Notes: a model not told the origin generated them from the letters alone. A DNA stretch of 64,000 nucleotides from Inhella sp. (GCF_027532025.1 NZ_JAPZSY010000107.1:1-64000); one strand, 5' to 3'. Counted from the stretch's first letter, positions 41,012-50,097 are shown. Made by a program: numbers and translations.

Positions 41012-43861
41012 TTATTGCAGCTTGTAGTTCACGCGCAAGATGGCCGAGCTGCCCGTCTTGTACGTGTTCACGCCGGTGGCCGTGCGCTCCTTGTACTCGG
41101 GCTTGTTCAGGTTGTTGCCTTCCAAGCGGAACGACAGACCCTTGGCCGGACCCGACTGGAACTCGTAGCCAACCTGGGCCGACACCCAGCTCGAACCCAA
41201 GATTTCCTGCAGGGTGGGGTAGCCACCCACACCGGCCGCCACGCTGCCGACGTACGTCGAGCGGTAGTTCTGCGCGACGAAGGCGCTGAAGCCCCACTTT
41301 TCGAAGTAGATCATCAGCTTGGCGTTCTTCTTCGACAGGCCGGGCATGGGCATCTTGCCGGTCAGCGGCGCCTGCGTCGGGTTTTGGCCCAACACGTTCG
41401 GCAGGTCGACCGAGCTGCTCGTGCCGGCGTAGCTGAAGTTCGCACCGAAGCCATCCAGCCAGTCGGTGAACATGCCGAAGGGCATCGAGGCGGCGATTTC
41501 GTAACCGCTGATGCGGCCACCGTCACCGTTCACGGGCCGGGTCATCTGGCCGATCAGGCCACCAGGAGGCGTGGCCAAGCGCAGGGCTTGGGCGTCCTTG
41601 GTGAAGTCGTAGGCGTTGTTGATGGACTGGGTGATGTAGGTGTCGAGCTTCTTGTAGAACAGCGCGCCACTCACGTAGGCCTTGGTGCCGAAGTACTTCT
41701 CGTACGACAGGTCCAGCGCCCAAGCCTTGAAAGGCTTCAGTTGCGGGTTGCCCGACGAACCGACGAACTTGCCGAAGGTCGAGTCGCCCGTGCAAGTCGG
41801 GTTGGTCGGCGTGCCGCCCGTGGTGCCGTTGCAGAAGTTGTCGACGCCCACGGCCAGCGAGTTGCGCAGGTCGGTCAGCGTGGCGCGAGCGATCTGCTGG
41901 GACACGCCCAAGCGCAGCACGTTGCCCGAACCCAGGTCACCCGACAGGTTCAGCGAAGGCAGCACGTCGGTGTACTTCGTGCCGTCTTGGCTCAGGCCCA
42001 CGGCGGGGTTGGTCAAGGTCACGTCGCTGCCGACGTTGGCGCGGAAGCCGGTCGACGACTGGTAGGTGTTGACGACCTGCAGGCCCATGTTGCCGCGCAC
42101 CGGGATCGACGCCAATTCGGTGTCGATGTCGGCCTTGACGTAGGCCGTCGTGACCTTTTCCTTGATGCCGAAGGACTTGGACAGGATGTCGTCGTTGTAC
42201 TTGCGGATGATCTTCGCGCCCGGCCACAGGTCGGCGGTCGGGTCAAAGGTCAGCATGTCAAAGCCCGTGCCGCCGATGTTGCGCTCGACGTACGAACCCG
42301 CCGGGTAAGCGAACGGCACGCGGCCATCGCCAGCCGCCGACGCGATCACGCCTTCGTCGGTGATGCGGTCCTTGGTGCGGCGGGTTTGGTTGATGCCGTA
42401 CTGCAGGGTGTTGAACCAGCCGCCTTCAAAGGCCTGCTCCAGGTCCAAACGAACGGCTTCCACCTTGTCGTTGATCGTGGGGCCCTTCGAGTAGCCAGCC
42501 TGGGGCACGGGGGCGCCGGTCGGCGAAGCCGGATCGGTCACACCGCTCCAGCCGGTCTGGTCGCGGATGAAGACCGTGGCGGGGTTGGTGTAGTCGGCCG
42601 CGCGGCCCAGCGTGAACTTGGGCGTGCCGGTGCCGACCTTTTCGAACGTCAGGGTGTCGGCGTTCAGGATGCCACCGTAGGCCTCGATGTTGCGCTCCAC
42701 GCGCTTCGAGGTGTTGCGGCTGATGTCCAACACTGCCTTCAGGTTGTCCGACAGGGTCCACTTGTTCTTCCAACCCAGGGAGAACAGCTTGTCGTCGTCG
42801 TAGACGGTTTCGTGGCGGTTGATCAACCCGTTCGGGCTGGCGCCCAGCTGGTAGGTGCCCTTGGTCAGCTCGTTGCCCGCGCCGATGACGGCGTTGGTGA
42901 CGGGGCCACCCAAGCCGCCCTGGATGCGCGCTTCTTTCTTGACGTTCAGGATTTCCGAGACGAACAGATCCAGCTGCGAGCTGAAGCTCTTGTTCGGCTT
43001 GTAGGCCAAGATGGCGGCGGTGCCATAGCGATGATCGGTGATGCGGCGGTTGATGAAGTCAACGCCGTTGCCAAAGTTCGAGACCTTGCCGCCGGTGAAG
43101 GCGCCACCGGAGGCTAGGGTACCGCTGACGTTGTCGTTGGTGCCCCAACCACCTTGGGTGGTTTGGTTGTTGACGCCGTCAGCACGCACCCAGCCAATGG
43201 CCACGCCGATGGTCCGGTCAGCGAACTGATCGATGTAGGTCAGGCTGTAGCGATCGCCCTCGCCCGGCTCAACACCCTCCAGGCCACGCCCGTCTTCGTT
43301 GCGTTGCACGCTACCAGCGATCACGCGGCCCTTAAACGCCAGAGGGTCGATCAAGCGGTTGTCGATGGTGCCGGCCAGGCCAGCGGCCATCAGGCTGGCG
43401 TCGCCGGTCTTGTAGACCACGGCGCCGGCGATCAGTTCGGCCGGGTAGACGCTCAGGTCCACGCCACGGCTGTCACCGGTCGTGCTTTGCTCGCGACCGT
43501 TCAACAGGTAGCCGTTGAAGTCAGGGCCCAGGCCACGGATGCTGATGGTGGACGCCTTGCCGTCGCGGGTGCGCTGCGTGGTCACGCCAGGCAGGCGGGC
43601 GAGCGATTCGGCGATGGTGGTGTCGGGCAGCTTGCCGATGTCTTCGGCCGAAATGGCCTCGACGATGCTGTCTTTGTTCTTCTTGACCGAGATGGCGTCT
43701 TCGATGCCCTTGCGGATACCGGTGACCACCACGGTGTCGAGTTGCTGCGTCTGCGGGGCGGTTTGGGCGTACGCGGCGCCGGTGGCCGCGACCAAAACCA
43801 GGCACCCTGCGGTGACGGCGTTGACGCGGAACAACTCGCGTCCGCTGCGGGAACTCTTCAT
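41012..43861 (-). CDS. TonB-dependent receptor, Caulobacter-type (probable oligosaccharide uptake)
   Basis: Outer-membrane receptor of 949 residues. The ATG at 43861 has AGGAG eight bases upstream and a proper signal peptide (RVNAVTAGCLVLVAATGAAYAQ). The plug starts LDTVVVTGIRKGIEDAISVKKNKDSIVEAISAEDIGKLPDTTIAESLARLPGV in short recognisable pieces (VVVTGIRKGIEDA; SAEDIGKLPD; ESLARLPGV), the form found in the sugar-import receptors of Caulobacter and Xanthomonas. RTATGVNTYKTGSSAILRVNYKLQ is the last strand, ending in a hydrophobic-aromatic pattern. It is divergent from a secreted amylase gene, with a HexR-like palindrome in its leader, so maltodextrin or another alpha-glucan is the likely ligand. 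Confidence 0.93.
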   Translation of the reverse strand: MKSSRSGRELFRVNAVTAGCLVLVAATGAAYAQTAPQTQQLDTVVVTGIRKGIEDAISVKKNKDSIVEAISAEDIGKLPDTTIAESLARLPGVTTQRTRDGKASTISIRGLGPDFNGYLLNGREQSTTGDSRGVDLSVYPAELIAGAVVYKTGDASLMAAGLAGTIDNRLIDPLAFKGRVIAGSVQRNEDGRGLEGVEPGEGDRYSLTYIDQFADRTIGVAIGWVRADGVNNQTTQGGWGTNDNVSGTLASGGAFTGGKVSNFGNGVDFINRRITDHRYGTAAILAYKPNKSFSSQLDLFVSEILNVKKEARIQGGLGGPVTNAVIGAGNELTKGTYQLGASPNGLINRHETVYDDDKLFSLGWKNKWTLSDNLKAVLDISRNTSKRVERNIEAYGGILNADTLTFEKVGTGTPKFTLGRAADYTNPATVFIRDQTGWSGVTDPASPTGAPVPQAGYSKGPTINDKVEAVRLDLEQAFEGGWFNTLQYGINQTRRTKDRITDEGVIASAAGDGRVPFAYPAGSYVERNIGGTGFDMLTFDPTADLWPGAKIIRKYNDDILSKSFGIKEKVTTAYVKADIDTELASIPVRGNMGLQVVNTYQSSTGFRANVGSDVTLTNPAVGLSQDGTKYTDVLPSLNLSGDLGSGNVLRLGVSQQIARATLTDLRNSLAVGVDNFCNGTTGGTPTNPTCTGDSTFGKFVGSSGNPQLKPFKAWALDLSYEKYFGTKAYVSGALFYKKLDTYITQSINNAYDFTKDAQALRLATPPGGLIGQMTRPVNGDGGRISGYEIAASMPFGMFTDWLDGFGANFSYAGTSSSVDLPNVLGQNPTQAPLTGKMPMPGLSKKNAKLMIYFEKWGFSAFVAQNYRSTYVGSVAAGVGGYPTLQEILGSSWVSAQVGYEFQSGPAKGLSFRLEGNNLNKPEYKERTATGVNTYKTGSSAILRVNYKLQ

Positions 43862-43949
43862 GCTTGGAACTCCTAGGCTGTGAAAACGACAGGCGCTCGA
43901 CCCGGCCCACCCAGATCGCCCGCTGTCACGGGGATGACGTCGGAAATTT

Positions 43950-43964
43950 TGTACTAAAACTAGA
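43950..43964. promoter_or_regulatory. HexR-like operator upstream of the TonB receptor
   Basis: TGTACTAAAACTAGA, 13 of 15 positions agreeing with the HexR consensus TGTARTWWWAYTACA. It is about 90 bp upstream of the receptor ATG on the other strand and 157 bp from the amylase start. Confidence 0.6.
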
Positions 43965-44102
43965 TTGCATTCCATGCGCGAAAGGGCCTCCGATACCTGG
44001 GTTCACCCCTGTTTTCGTCGCTAAATCGGCACAAACAAAGGGTTTAACCTGACATGGCTTACCCGGATGCGAGGGGGATTGGGGCCGGCGACGATGCATG
44101 TT

Positions 44103-44117
44103 GGTAGCAAAACTACA
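44103..44117. promoter_or_regulatory. HexR-like operator immediately upstream of the amylase start
   Basis: GGTAGCAAAACTACA, 13 of 15 with the HexR consensus and identical over all 15 bases to the site at 47831. It ends three bases before the ATG at 44121, where a ribosome-binding site would be expected. Confidence 0.68.
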
Positions 44118-44120
44118 GTC

Positions 44121-46733
44121 ATGCGCACTCACTTCCTACACCCATCCGTCGCCGCGTTGCTGACCCTCGTGGTCACGGTGGTCGGTGGCCCGGTCGGGGC
44201 CGCCGAGTGCCCAGCGCCGGCCCCTCGCCCATCCCCCGATTGGCGCGATCAGGTCGTGTACTTTGTGATGACCGATCGCTTCGACGATGGCAACCCTGGC
44301 AACAACGACCAAGGCGCGGGCGAGTACCGCCCCCAAGACGGGCGCTTCTACAGTGGCGGCGACTTCGCCGGCTTGATGCGCCGCTTGGACTACATCCAAG
44401 GGCTGGGCGCAACGGCGCTTTGGATCACCCCGCCCGTACTCAACCAGTGGCGCGACGGCCAAGGCACGGGCTACCACGGTTACTGGGCCAGCCACCTGAA
44501 GGAAGTCGACCCGCACTTGGGCACTTTGAACGACTACCGCTGCTTGGCGCAAGCCCTTCACGCCCGCGGGATGCACCTGATCCAGGACGTGGTCCCCAAC
44601 CACATGGGCAACTTCTTCGGCTATGCGGAGGGCGCCTGGCGGCGGGACGACCCAGCGGCCGGCTGGCAACCCCATGCAGGCAGCGCACCTCACACGCGCC
44701 CCCTACAAGCGCCCTTCGACCAGAACGACCCGCGCGACCCCATCCAACGCGCAGCAGGGGTCTATCACTGGACGCCCGCCATCCGCAACTACGCCGACCT
44801 CGAGCAAGAACTGAACTGGCAGATGTCCGGGCTGGACGACCTGAACACCGAGAACGCCGTGGTGCGCCGCGCCCTGCGGGACAGCTACGGTTTTTGGCTG
44901 CACGAGGTGGGGGTGGACGCGCTGCGCGTGGACACGGCGTTCTACATGCCGCCCACCTTTTTCGAGGACTGGCTGCACAGCAGCGACCCACAAGCGCCCG
45001 GCCTGCTGCGCGTGGCACAGCAAATGGGGCGCCACGACCTGCTGGTGTTTGGCGAGGCTTTTGGCATCGACAAGCCTGGCGAGACCCGGCAGATGCGTCG
45101 CATTCAGGCCTACCAAACGCCGGGACGCATGAACGGGATGCTGAATTTCCCGCTCTACGGCAGCTTGCAGGCGGTGTTTGCACAGGGGCGAGCTCCCGCT
45201 GAGTTGGCCCAGCGCCTGCAGGCCCAGACGGTCGTGTTCGGCGCCCGCCAGCACCGCATGCCGACTTTCTTGGACAACCATGATGTGGACCGCTTCTTGG
45301 CCGGGGGCAGCGAGGAAGCCTTGCAGCAAGCCTTGTTGGCGCTGTTCACCCTGCCGGGCATCCCCACCGTTTACTACGGCACCGAGCAGGGCTTCACCGA
45401 ACCTCGGGCCTCGATGTTTGCTCAGGGGCATGGCAGCGGCGGGCGCGATCACTTCGACCCCCAACACCGGCTGTACCGGCTGATCGCGGACTTGACCCGC
45501 TTGCGCCGCGATGAACCCGCCTTGCGCCGCGGCACGCCCCAGGTGCTGCGCGCCAACGGGGCCGGGCCGGGCGTGCTCGCGTGGCGCACCACGCACGGCA
45601 AGCAGTCCTTGCTCGTGGTGTTCAACACGTCGGACTCGCCGCAGTGGGTCGATCGCTTGCGCGTCGGCCCAGGGGCCATGGCCCTGCGGCCGCGTTTCGC
45701 TTTGCATGGCCAGCCCTCGGCCCTGCAAACGGACGCCTCGGGGCAAGTGGATGTGCTCTTGCCACCTCGCAGCGGGCAGGTGTGGCAACTGGAGCCCAGC
45801 CCCCCTTCCGGGGCACCCAGCACCCCCAAGGCCACGATGGCCGCTCCCCGCATCACCGCCGATGGGCGGTTGGCCCTGCAAGGGCTCGTGCCCCCTGGCC
45901 ACGAGGCCGAACTGCTGGCCGACGGCGACCTGGCCCACGCCATGCCACTGAAACCCGACGCGCGCGGCCGCTGGCTGGCGCACTGGCCCACCGACGATTG
46001 GCTGGACCCCGGCGTGCGGCACCGCTTGAGCCTGCGCCACCGGGCCAGCCCCGACGCGCCGTGGGTGGGCGCCGCTGCGCACGAGGTGCAGGTGCCGGTG
46101 CGCTGGCAGCCCATCGCCGAGCTCAGCGACCCGAAGGGCGACGACCATGGCCCGCTGGGGCACACCACCTACCCGACCGACCCCAGCTGGGGTGCTTCGC
46201 GGCAGATGGACCTGCTGGGCCTGCGCGCGGAGCGAACCGGTCGTGCCCTGCGGCTGACGGTGAAGCTGCACGAGATCACCACCACATGGAACCCGGCGAA
46301 CGGTTTCGACCACGTGGCCTTCACGCTGTTCCTGGAGCTGCCGGGGCAGCCTGGCGGGCAGCGAACGATGCCGTTGCAAGGCGCGGAGCTCCCGGACGGC
46401 ATGGTGTGGCACCGGCGTCTGCGCGTCCATGGCTGGTCCAATGCCTGGTTCAGCGCCGACGGGTCCAGCGCCCAGGATGAGGGGCAGCCCTTCACCCCTG
46501 GTGCCACGGTGTCGGCCCACCCCGAGCGGCGGGAACTGGTGATCACCCTGCCAGCCGCCGCCCTGCCCCCTGGCGCCAGCCTGGAAGGGGCCAGGGTGTA
46601 CCTGAACACCTGGGATTGGGATGGCGGCTACCGCGAGCTGGCCGACACCGCCGGACCGCACACCATGGGCGGACGCCGCAGCCCCGCGGACCCGCGTTGG
46701 ATGGATGCCATCGGGCCGCTCACCTTGCGGTGA
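44121..46733 (+). CDS. Secreted alpha-amylase (GH13) with a C-terminal glucodextranase-like domain
   Basis: Starch- or maltodextrin-hydrolysing enzyme of 870 residues. The ATG at 44121 gives a good signal peptide (THFLHPSVAALLTLVVTVVGGPVGAAE) though it has no visible ribosome site; an in-frame ATG at 44094 is the alternative. The (beta/alpha)8 barrel has region I DVVPNHMG, region II VDALRVDTAF with nucleophile D271, region III LLVFGEAF with acid E312 and region IV FLDNHDVDRF with D388. DRFDDGNPGNND near the N-terminus is a calcium-site segment. A beta-sandwich follows (about 480-570), then a C-terminal DOMON/glucodextranase-C-like region (ELSDPKGDDHGPLGHTTYPTD; HVAFTLFLELPGQ). Probably periplasmic or outer-membrane, feeding the receptor system next door. 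Confidence 0.93.
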   Translation: MRTHFLHPSVAALLTLVVTVVGGPVGAAECPAPAPRPSPDWRDQVVYFVMTDRFDDGNPGNNDQGAGEYRPQDGRFYSGGDFAGLMRRLDYIQGLGATALWITPPVLNQWRDGQGTGYHGYWASHLKEVDPHLGTLNDYRCLAQALHARGMHLIQDVVPNHMGNFFGYAEGAWRRDDPAAGWQPHAGSAPHTRPLQAPFDQNDPRDPIQRAAGVYHWTPAIRNYADLEQELNWQMSGLDDLNTENAVVRRALRDSYGFWLHEVGVDALRVDTAFYMPPTFFEDWLHSSDPQAPGLLRVAQQMGRHDLLVFGEAFGIDKPGETRQMRRIQAYQTPGRMNGMLNFPLYGSLQAVFAQGRAPAELAQRLQAQTVVFGARQHRMPTFLDNHDVDRFLAGGSEEALQQALLALFTLPGIPTVYYGTEQGFTEPRASMFAQGHGSGGRDHFDPQHRLYRLIADLTRLRRDEPALRRGTPQVLRANGAGPGVLAWRTTHGKQSLLVVFNTSDSPQWVDRLRVGPGAMALRPRFALHGQPSALQTDASGQVDVLLPPRSGQVWQLEPSPPSGAPSTPKATMAAPRITADGRLALQGLVPPGHEAELLADGDLAHAMPLKPDARGRWLAHWPTDDWLDPGVRHRLSLRHRASPDAPWVGAAAHEVQVPVRWQPIAELSDPKGDDHGPLGHTTYPTDPSWGASRQMDLLGLRAERTGRALRLTVKLHEITTTWNPANGFDHVAFTLFLELPGQPGGQRTMPLQGAELPDGMVWHRRLRVHGWSNAWFSADGSSAQDEGQPFTPGATVSAHPERRELVITLPAAALPPGASLEGARVYLNTWDWDGGYRELADTAGPHTMGGRRSPADPRWMDAIGPLTLR

Positions 46734-46746
46734 GGCGGGCGGCCGG

Positions 46747-47784
46747 TCAGCTCAGCTGGGTCAGGGCCTGAGCCGCGCCGTCGAGCGCGGCCAGGGTGTC
46801 GGTGATCACCGGCGTCGGGATGGGCTGCAAAAAGGCGCTGAACCGCCCCTTGGCCTCGAACCGCTGCCGGAAGGCGGATCGTGTGAAGCGATCGCCCAGG
46901 CGGGGCACGATGCCACCGCCGATGTAGACCCCACCGCGGGCACCCAAAGTCAGCGCCACCGAACCGGCGAAGCTGCCCAGCATGGCGCAAAACGTGTCGA
47001 GCGTTCGAGTGGCCAAGGCATCGTCGTCGGCCAGTGCCCGTTCCACGATCCACTTGCCATCCACCTCCGGCACGGCGCGCTGACCTGCCACCTGCGCCAC
47101 CGCGCGGTACAAGACCGGCAAACCGATGCCCGACAGGAAGCGCTCGGCCGACACGTGGGGGAACTCGCGACGTGCGGCCGACAACAGCTCGCACTCAAAA
47201 TCGTCCGCGGGCGCAAGGGTGGCGTGGCCGCCCTCACCGGGGATGGCCAGCCAAGTGACTCCTGCCCCACCGCCGGCCCGTTGGTGCGGCATCAAGCCCG
47301 CCACCCCCAAGCCGGTGCCCGGCCCCACCACGGCCATGGGCGCCACCGGGCGGCCCAGCGGCGCGCCTTGCACCTGCTCGGGTCGCAGGCGTGGCAAGGA
47401 CAAAGCGAGGGCCTCGAAATCGTTGAGCACCACCAGGGTCTGGACCCCCAGTTGGTCGGCCAACTGGTGCTGAGAGAAGCTCCACGCACTGTTGGTGAAG
47501 CGCACGACATCCCCCGTCACGGCCGTGGCGACCGCCAGCGCGGCGCTGGCCGGGAGTTCGGCAGAGCCGATGAGGCCCGAGACGGCCAGGCCATTGAGGT
47601 AGGCCCGGGCCGCATCCACCAATTGCGGGTACTCGGCGACGGACAGGGTGCGCACGTGCTGGGGCGCCTGACCCGGACCCGACATCCAAGCGAAGCGGGC
47701 ATTGCTGCCCCCGACATCCGCCAAGAGCCAAGGAAAGGGGGCCAACGAAGTGGAAAGCGCGGACGCGATGGAAGTTTCGACCAT
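46747..47784 (-). CDS. glk: Glucokinase (ROK-unrelated, E. coli Glk type)
   Basis: Phosphorylates glucose released from glucans. 345 residues from the ATG at 47784 (VETSIASALSTSLAPFPWLLADVGGSN); the longer frame crosses the operator. Motifs: LLADVGGSNARFA (phosphate-1), VVLNDFEALALSLP (catalytic Asp), VVGPGTGLGVAGL, IPGEGGHATLAP and GGVYIGGGIVPRL. It is convergent with the amylase (13 bp) and divergent from the glucokinase-RpiR fusion, with a HexR-like site 47 bp upstream of its ATG. The N-terminal extension of about 25 residues is longer than in E. coli. Confidence 0.93.
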   Translation of the reverse strand: MVETSIASALSTSLAPFPWLLADVGGSNARFAWMSGPGQAPQHVRTLSVAEYPQLVDAARAYLNGLAVSGLIGSAELPASAALAVATAVTGDVVRFTNSAWSFSQHQLADQLGVQTLVVLNDFEALALSLPRLRPEQVQGAPLGRPVAPMAVVGPGTGLGVAGLMPHQRAGGGAGVTWLAIPGEGGHATLAPADDFECELLSAARREFPHVSAERFLSGIGLPVLYRAVAQVAGQRAVPEVDGKWIVERALADDDALATRTLDTFCAMLGSFAGSVALTLGARGGVYIGGGIVPRLGDRFTRSAFRQRFEAKGRFSAFLQPIPTPVITDTLAALDGAAQALTQLS

Positions 47785-47830
47785 GACGGCTCGGCTCCTG
47801 CAGCCGGGCAAACAGTGCAATGAACCACAC

Positions 47831-47845
47831 GGTAGCAAAACTACA
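47831..47845. promoter_or_regulatory. HexR-like operator upstream of glk
   Basis: GGTAGCAAAACTACA, the same 15-mer as at 44103. It lies 47 bp upstream of the glk ATG. Confidence 0.68.
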
Positions 47846-48022
47846 AGCCGTCGGCAATGGCGTTTGCACCCGGTTTCACCTGCCATCCCGAATACGAGGA
47901 ACGCGAATCCAGCTTACGAAAAACACAGCAAGTTATTGATGCAGCTCAATTGCACCGAGAAAGACCGCGGCATAGCGCCGTCATGCGCTCGCCAAGCCTC
48001 CCACCCCAACACCCGCCGGTCA

Positions 48023-48037
48023 TGTAGTTGGCCTACA
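48023..48037. promoter_or_regulatory. HexR-like operator upstream of the glk-rpiR fusion
   Basis: TGTAGTTGGCCTACA inside the perfect inverted repeat CATGTAG-TTGGC-CTACATG (48021-48039). The arms match the HexR half-site (TGTAGT/CTACA) though the centre is GC-rich. It lies about 60 bp upstream of the GATAAT hexamer. Confidence 0.55.
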
Positions 48038-48164
48038 TGGCGGCTGGGCTGCGGCCTCTCGCATACCCCCAAGCCGCACAGGGAGACGCTTCTCGATAAT
48101 GAGTTGGTGTACTTCGACAACAGTCCCACCGGGGTTGAACACCTCAACCGGGACGGGAGCCGTG

Positions 48165-50072
48165 ATGACTTTTGAGCGCCCTCGCCTGCTGGCCGACATC
48201 GGCGGCACTTTTGCCCGGTTTGCCGTGGAACCCGAAGCCGGCGTGTTCCTGCACGCCAAGTCGCTGCGCTGCGCCGACCACCCGGATTTCCACGCGGCGG
48301 TCCGCTCCTACCTGGACGGACTGCCGGGTGCCGCCTCGGCAGGCGAGAGCGAGCGGGTTGCTCATGCGTGTGTCGCCATCGCCAACCCGGTAGAGGGCGA
48401 CCAAGTCCGGATGACGAACTACCACTGGCAGTTCAGCATCGAAGAGATGCGCCACCGCCTCGGCCTGGACACCTTGGTGGTGGTCAACGACTTCACGGCC
48501 CTGGCCCAGGCCTTGCCCCGGCTCAAGGCCGACGAGCGCCAGCAGGTGGGTGGTGGGCAAGCCGCGCCCAACCATGTGATCGGTCTGCTGGGCTCGGGCT
48601 CGGGCTTGGGCGTTTCCGGCCTGATTCCGGCGGGCGATGGCTGGATTGCGCTGGGCACCGAAGGCGGCCATACCAGCTTCAGCCCCCGCGACGAACGCGA
48701 GATTGCCATCCTGCGCCACGCTTGGCGCGAGTACTCGCACGTCTCCTTCGAGCGTTTGTTGTCGGGGCCCGGGCTGTCGCTCATCCACCGCGCACTGGCC
48801 GAGCTGCACGGGGTGAGTGCACCCACTCGCCAAGCGCCTGAGATCACGCAAGCGGCCCTCGACGGAAGCGACGCGCTCTGCCAAGAGACGGTCGACGTGT
48901 TTTGCGCCCTGCTCGGCACTGCCGCAGGGAACTTGGCGGTGACGCTGGGGGCGCTGGGTGGGGTGTTCGTGGGCGGCGGCATCGTGCCGCGCCTGGGGCC
49001 CTTGTTCGAGCGCTCGTCCTTCCGCCGCCGCTTCGAAGAGCGCGGCCGCTTCAGCGACTACGTGGCCGCCATCCCCACTTACGTCATCACTGCCGAACAG
49101 GCCACCTTCAAGGGCGCCTCGGCCATCCTGGAAAGCCAGCTCCGCAAGCTGCAAACCAGCCCGGGCGCCGCCATCCTGGAGCAGATCCGTCGCGCCAAGC
49201 CGCAACTCACCCCAGCCGAGCAGCGCGTGGCCGAACAAGTGCTGGCGCGTCCGCGCGCGGTGCTGTCGGACCCCATCGCCGACATCTCCAAGGCCGCCGG
49301 CGTGAGCCAACCCACCGTCATCCGCTTCTGCCGCAGCTTGGGATGCGAGGGCCTGAGCGACTTCAAGCTGCGCCTGGCCTCGGGCCTGACGGGCACCGTG
49401 CCGGTCACCCACACCAAGGTCAACGAAGACGACAGCATGGTGGAGCTGGGTGCCAAGGTGTTGGGCAACACGGCCAGCGCCATCTTGCAGGTGCGCAGCC
49501 AACTCAACCGAGACACCATCGACCGCGCCACCGACATCCTGATGCAAGCCCGGCGCATCGAGTGCTTTGCCGCCGGCCATTACGGCGTGGTGGCGCAAGA
49601 CGCTCAGTTCAAGTTCCTGCGCTTCGGTGTGCCCTCCAGCGCTTACACCGAGCCTCGCTTGGCGCACCTGGCCAGTCAGGTGCTGGGCCCGGGCGACGTG
49701 GCCCTGATCGTGTCCAGTGGCGGCAAGTTGCCCGAGTTGCTGGACGTGGCCGAACAGGCCCGGGCACGCGGCGCCAAGGTGGTGGCCATCACCGCCAGCC
49801 AAAGCCCGCTGGTGCGCAAGGCGGACGTGGCGCTGCTGGTCGATCACCTGGAAGACGTGGCCACCCACCTGCCCATGGTGGGGCGCATCCTGCACCTGCT
49901 GGTGATTGACATCCTGGCGGTGGGCCTGGCCATGCGGCGCGGCACCGTGGAACGCGAAGTGATCGAAGCGCTGGACGAACGCGCAACCCCGGCAGCCCGC
50001 GCAGCCCGCGGTGCGGCGCCGGGGGTCAGCATGGCGTCGCCCATGGCGGCGCTCACGTCGCACAGCCGCTGA
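48165..50072 (+). CDS. Bifunctional glucokinase / RpiR-family (HexR-like) transcriptional regulator
   Basis: 635 residues from the ATG at 48165, with GGGAG eight bases upstream. Residues 1-325 are a complete Glk-type glucokinase: LLADIGGTFARFA, VVVNDFTALAQALP, LLGSGSGLGVSGL, LGTEGGHTSFSP, GGVFVGGGIVPRL. From about 338 an RpiR helix-turn-helix begins (ILEQIRRAKPQLTPAEQRVAEQVLA, ISKAAGVSQPTVIRFCRSLG, FKLRLASGL). From about 450 a SIS domain binds a sugar phosphate (IECFAAGHYGVVAQD, DVALIVSSGGKLPELLDVA). Such fusions are known in Burkholderiales. The regulator half is HexR-like, whose usual ligand is KDPG, so the enzyme that feeds the Entner-Doudoroff pathway carries its own regulator. Confidence 0.94.
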   Translation: MTFERPRLLADIGGTFARFAVEPEAGVFLHAKSLRCADHPDFHAAVRSYLDGLPGAASAGESERVAHACVAIANPVEGDQVRMTNYHWQFSIEEMRHRLGLDTLVVVNDFTALAQALPRLKADERQQVGGGQAAPNHVIGLLGSGSGLGVSGLIPAGDGWIALGTEGGHTSFSPRDEREIAILRHAWREYSHVSFERLLSGPGLSLIHRALAELHGVSAPTRQAPEITQAALDGSDALCQETVDVFCALLGTAAGNLAVTLGALGGVFVGGGIVPRLGPLFERSSFRRRFEERGRFSDYVAAIPTYVITAEQATFKGASAILESQLRKLQTSPGAAILEQIRRAKPQLTPAEQRVAEQVLARPRAVLSDPIADISKAAGVSQPTVIRFCRSLGCEGLSDFKLRLASGLTGTVPVTHTKVNEDDSMVELGAKVLGNTASAILQVRSQLNRDTIDRATDILMQARRIECFAAGHYGVVAQDAQFKFLRFGVPSSAYTEPRLAHLASQVLGPGDVALIVSSGGKLPELLDVAEQARARGAKVVAITASQSPLVRKADVALLVDHLEDVATHLPMVGRILHLLVIDILAVGLAMRRGTVEREVIEALDERATPAARAARGAAPGVSMASPMAALTSHSR

Positions 50073-50097
50073 CCCAGAACCCGACCGACCGACTCGC

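Larger units (their letters stand above)
47785..48164. promoter_or_regulatory. Divergent promoter region of the two glucokinase genes, 380 bp
   Basis: Non-coding; the AT content is higher than in the flanks. It holds HexR-like palindromes at 47831 and 48023, a GATAAT hexamer at 48095-48100 that could be a -10 element for the fusion gene, and an inverted repeat GGTTGA/TCAACC (48133-48138 with 48144-48149) just ahead of its ribosome site. Confidence 0.6.
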
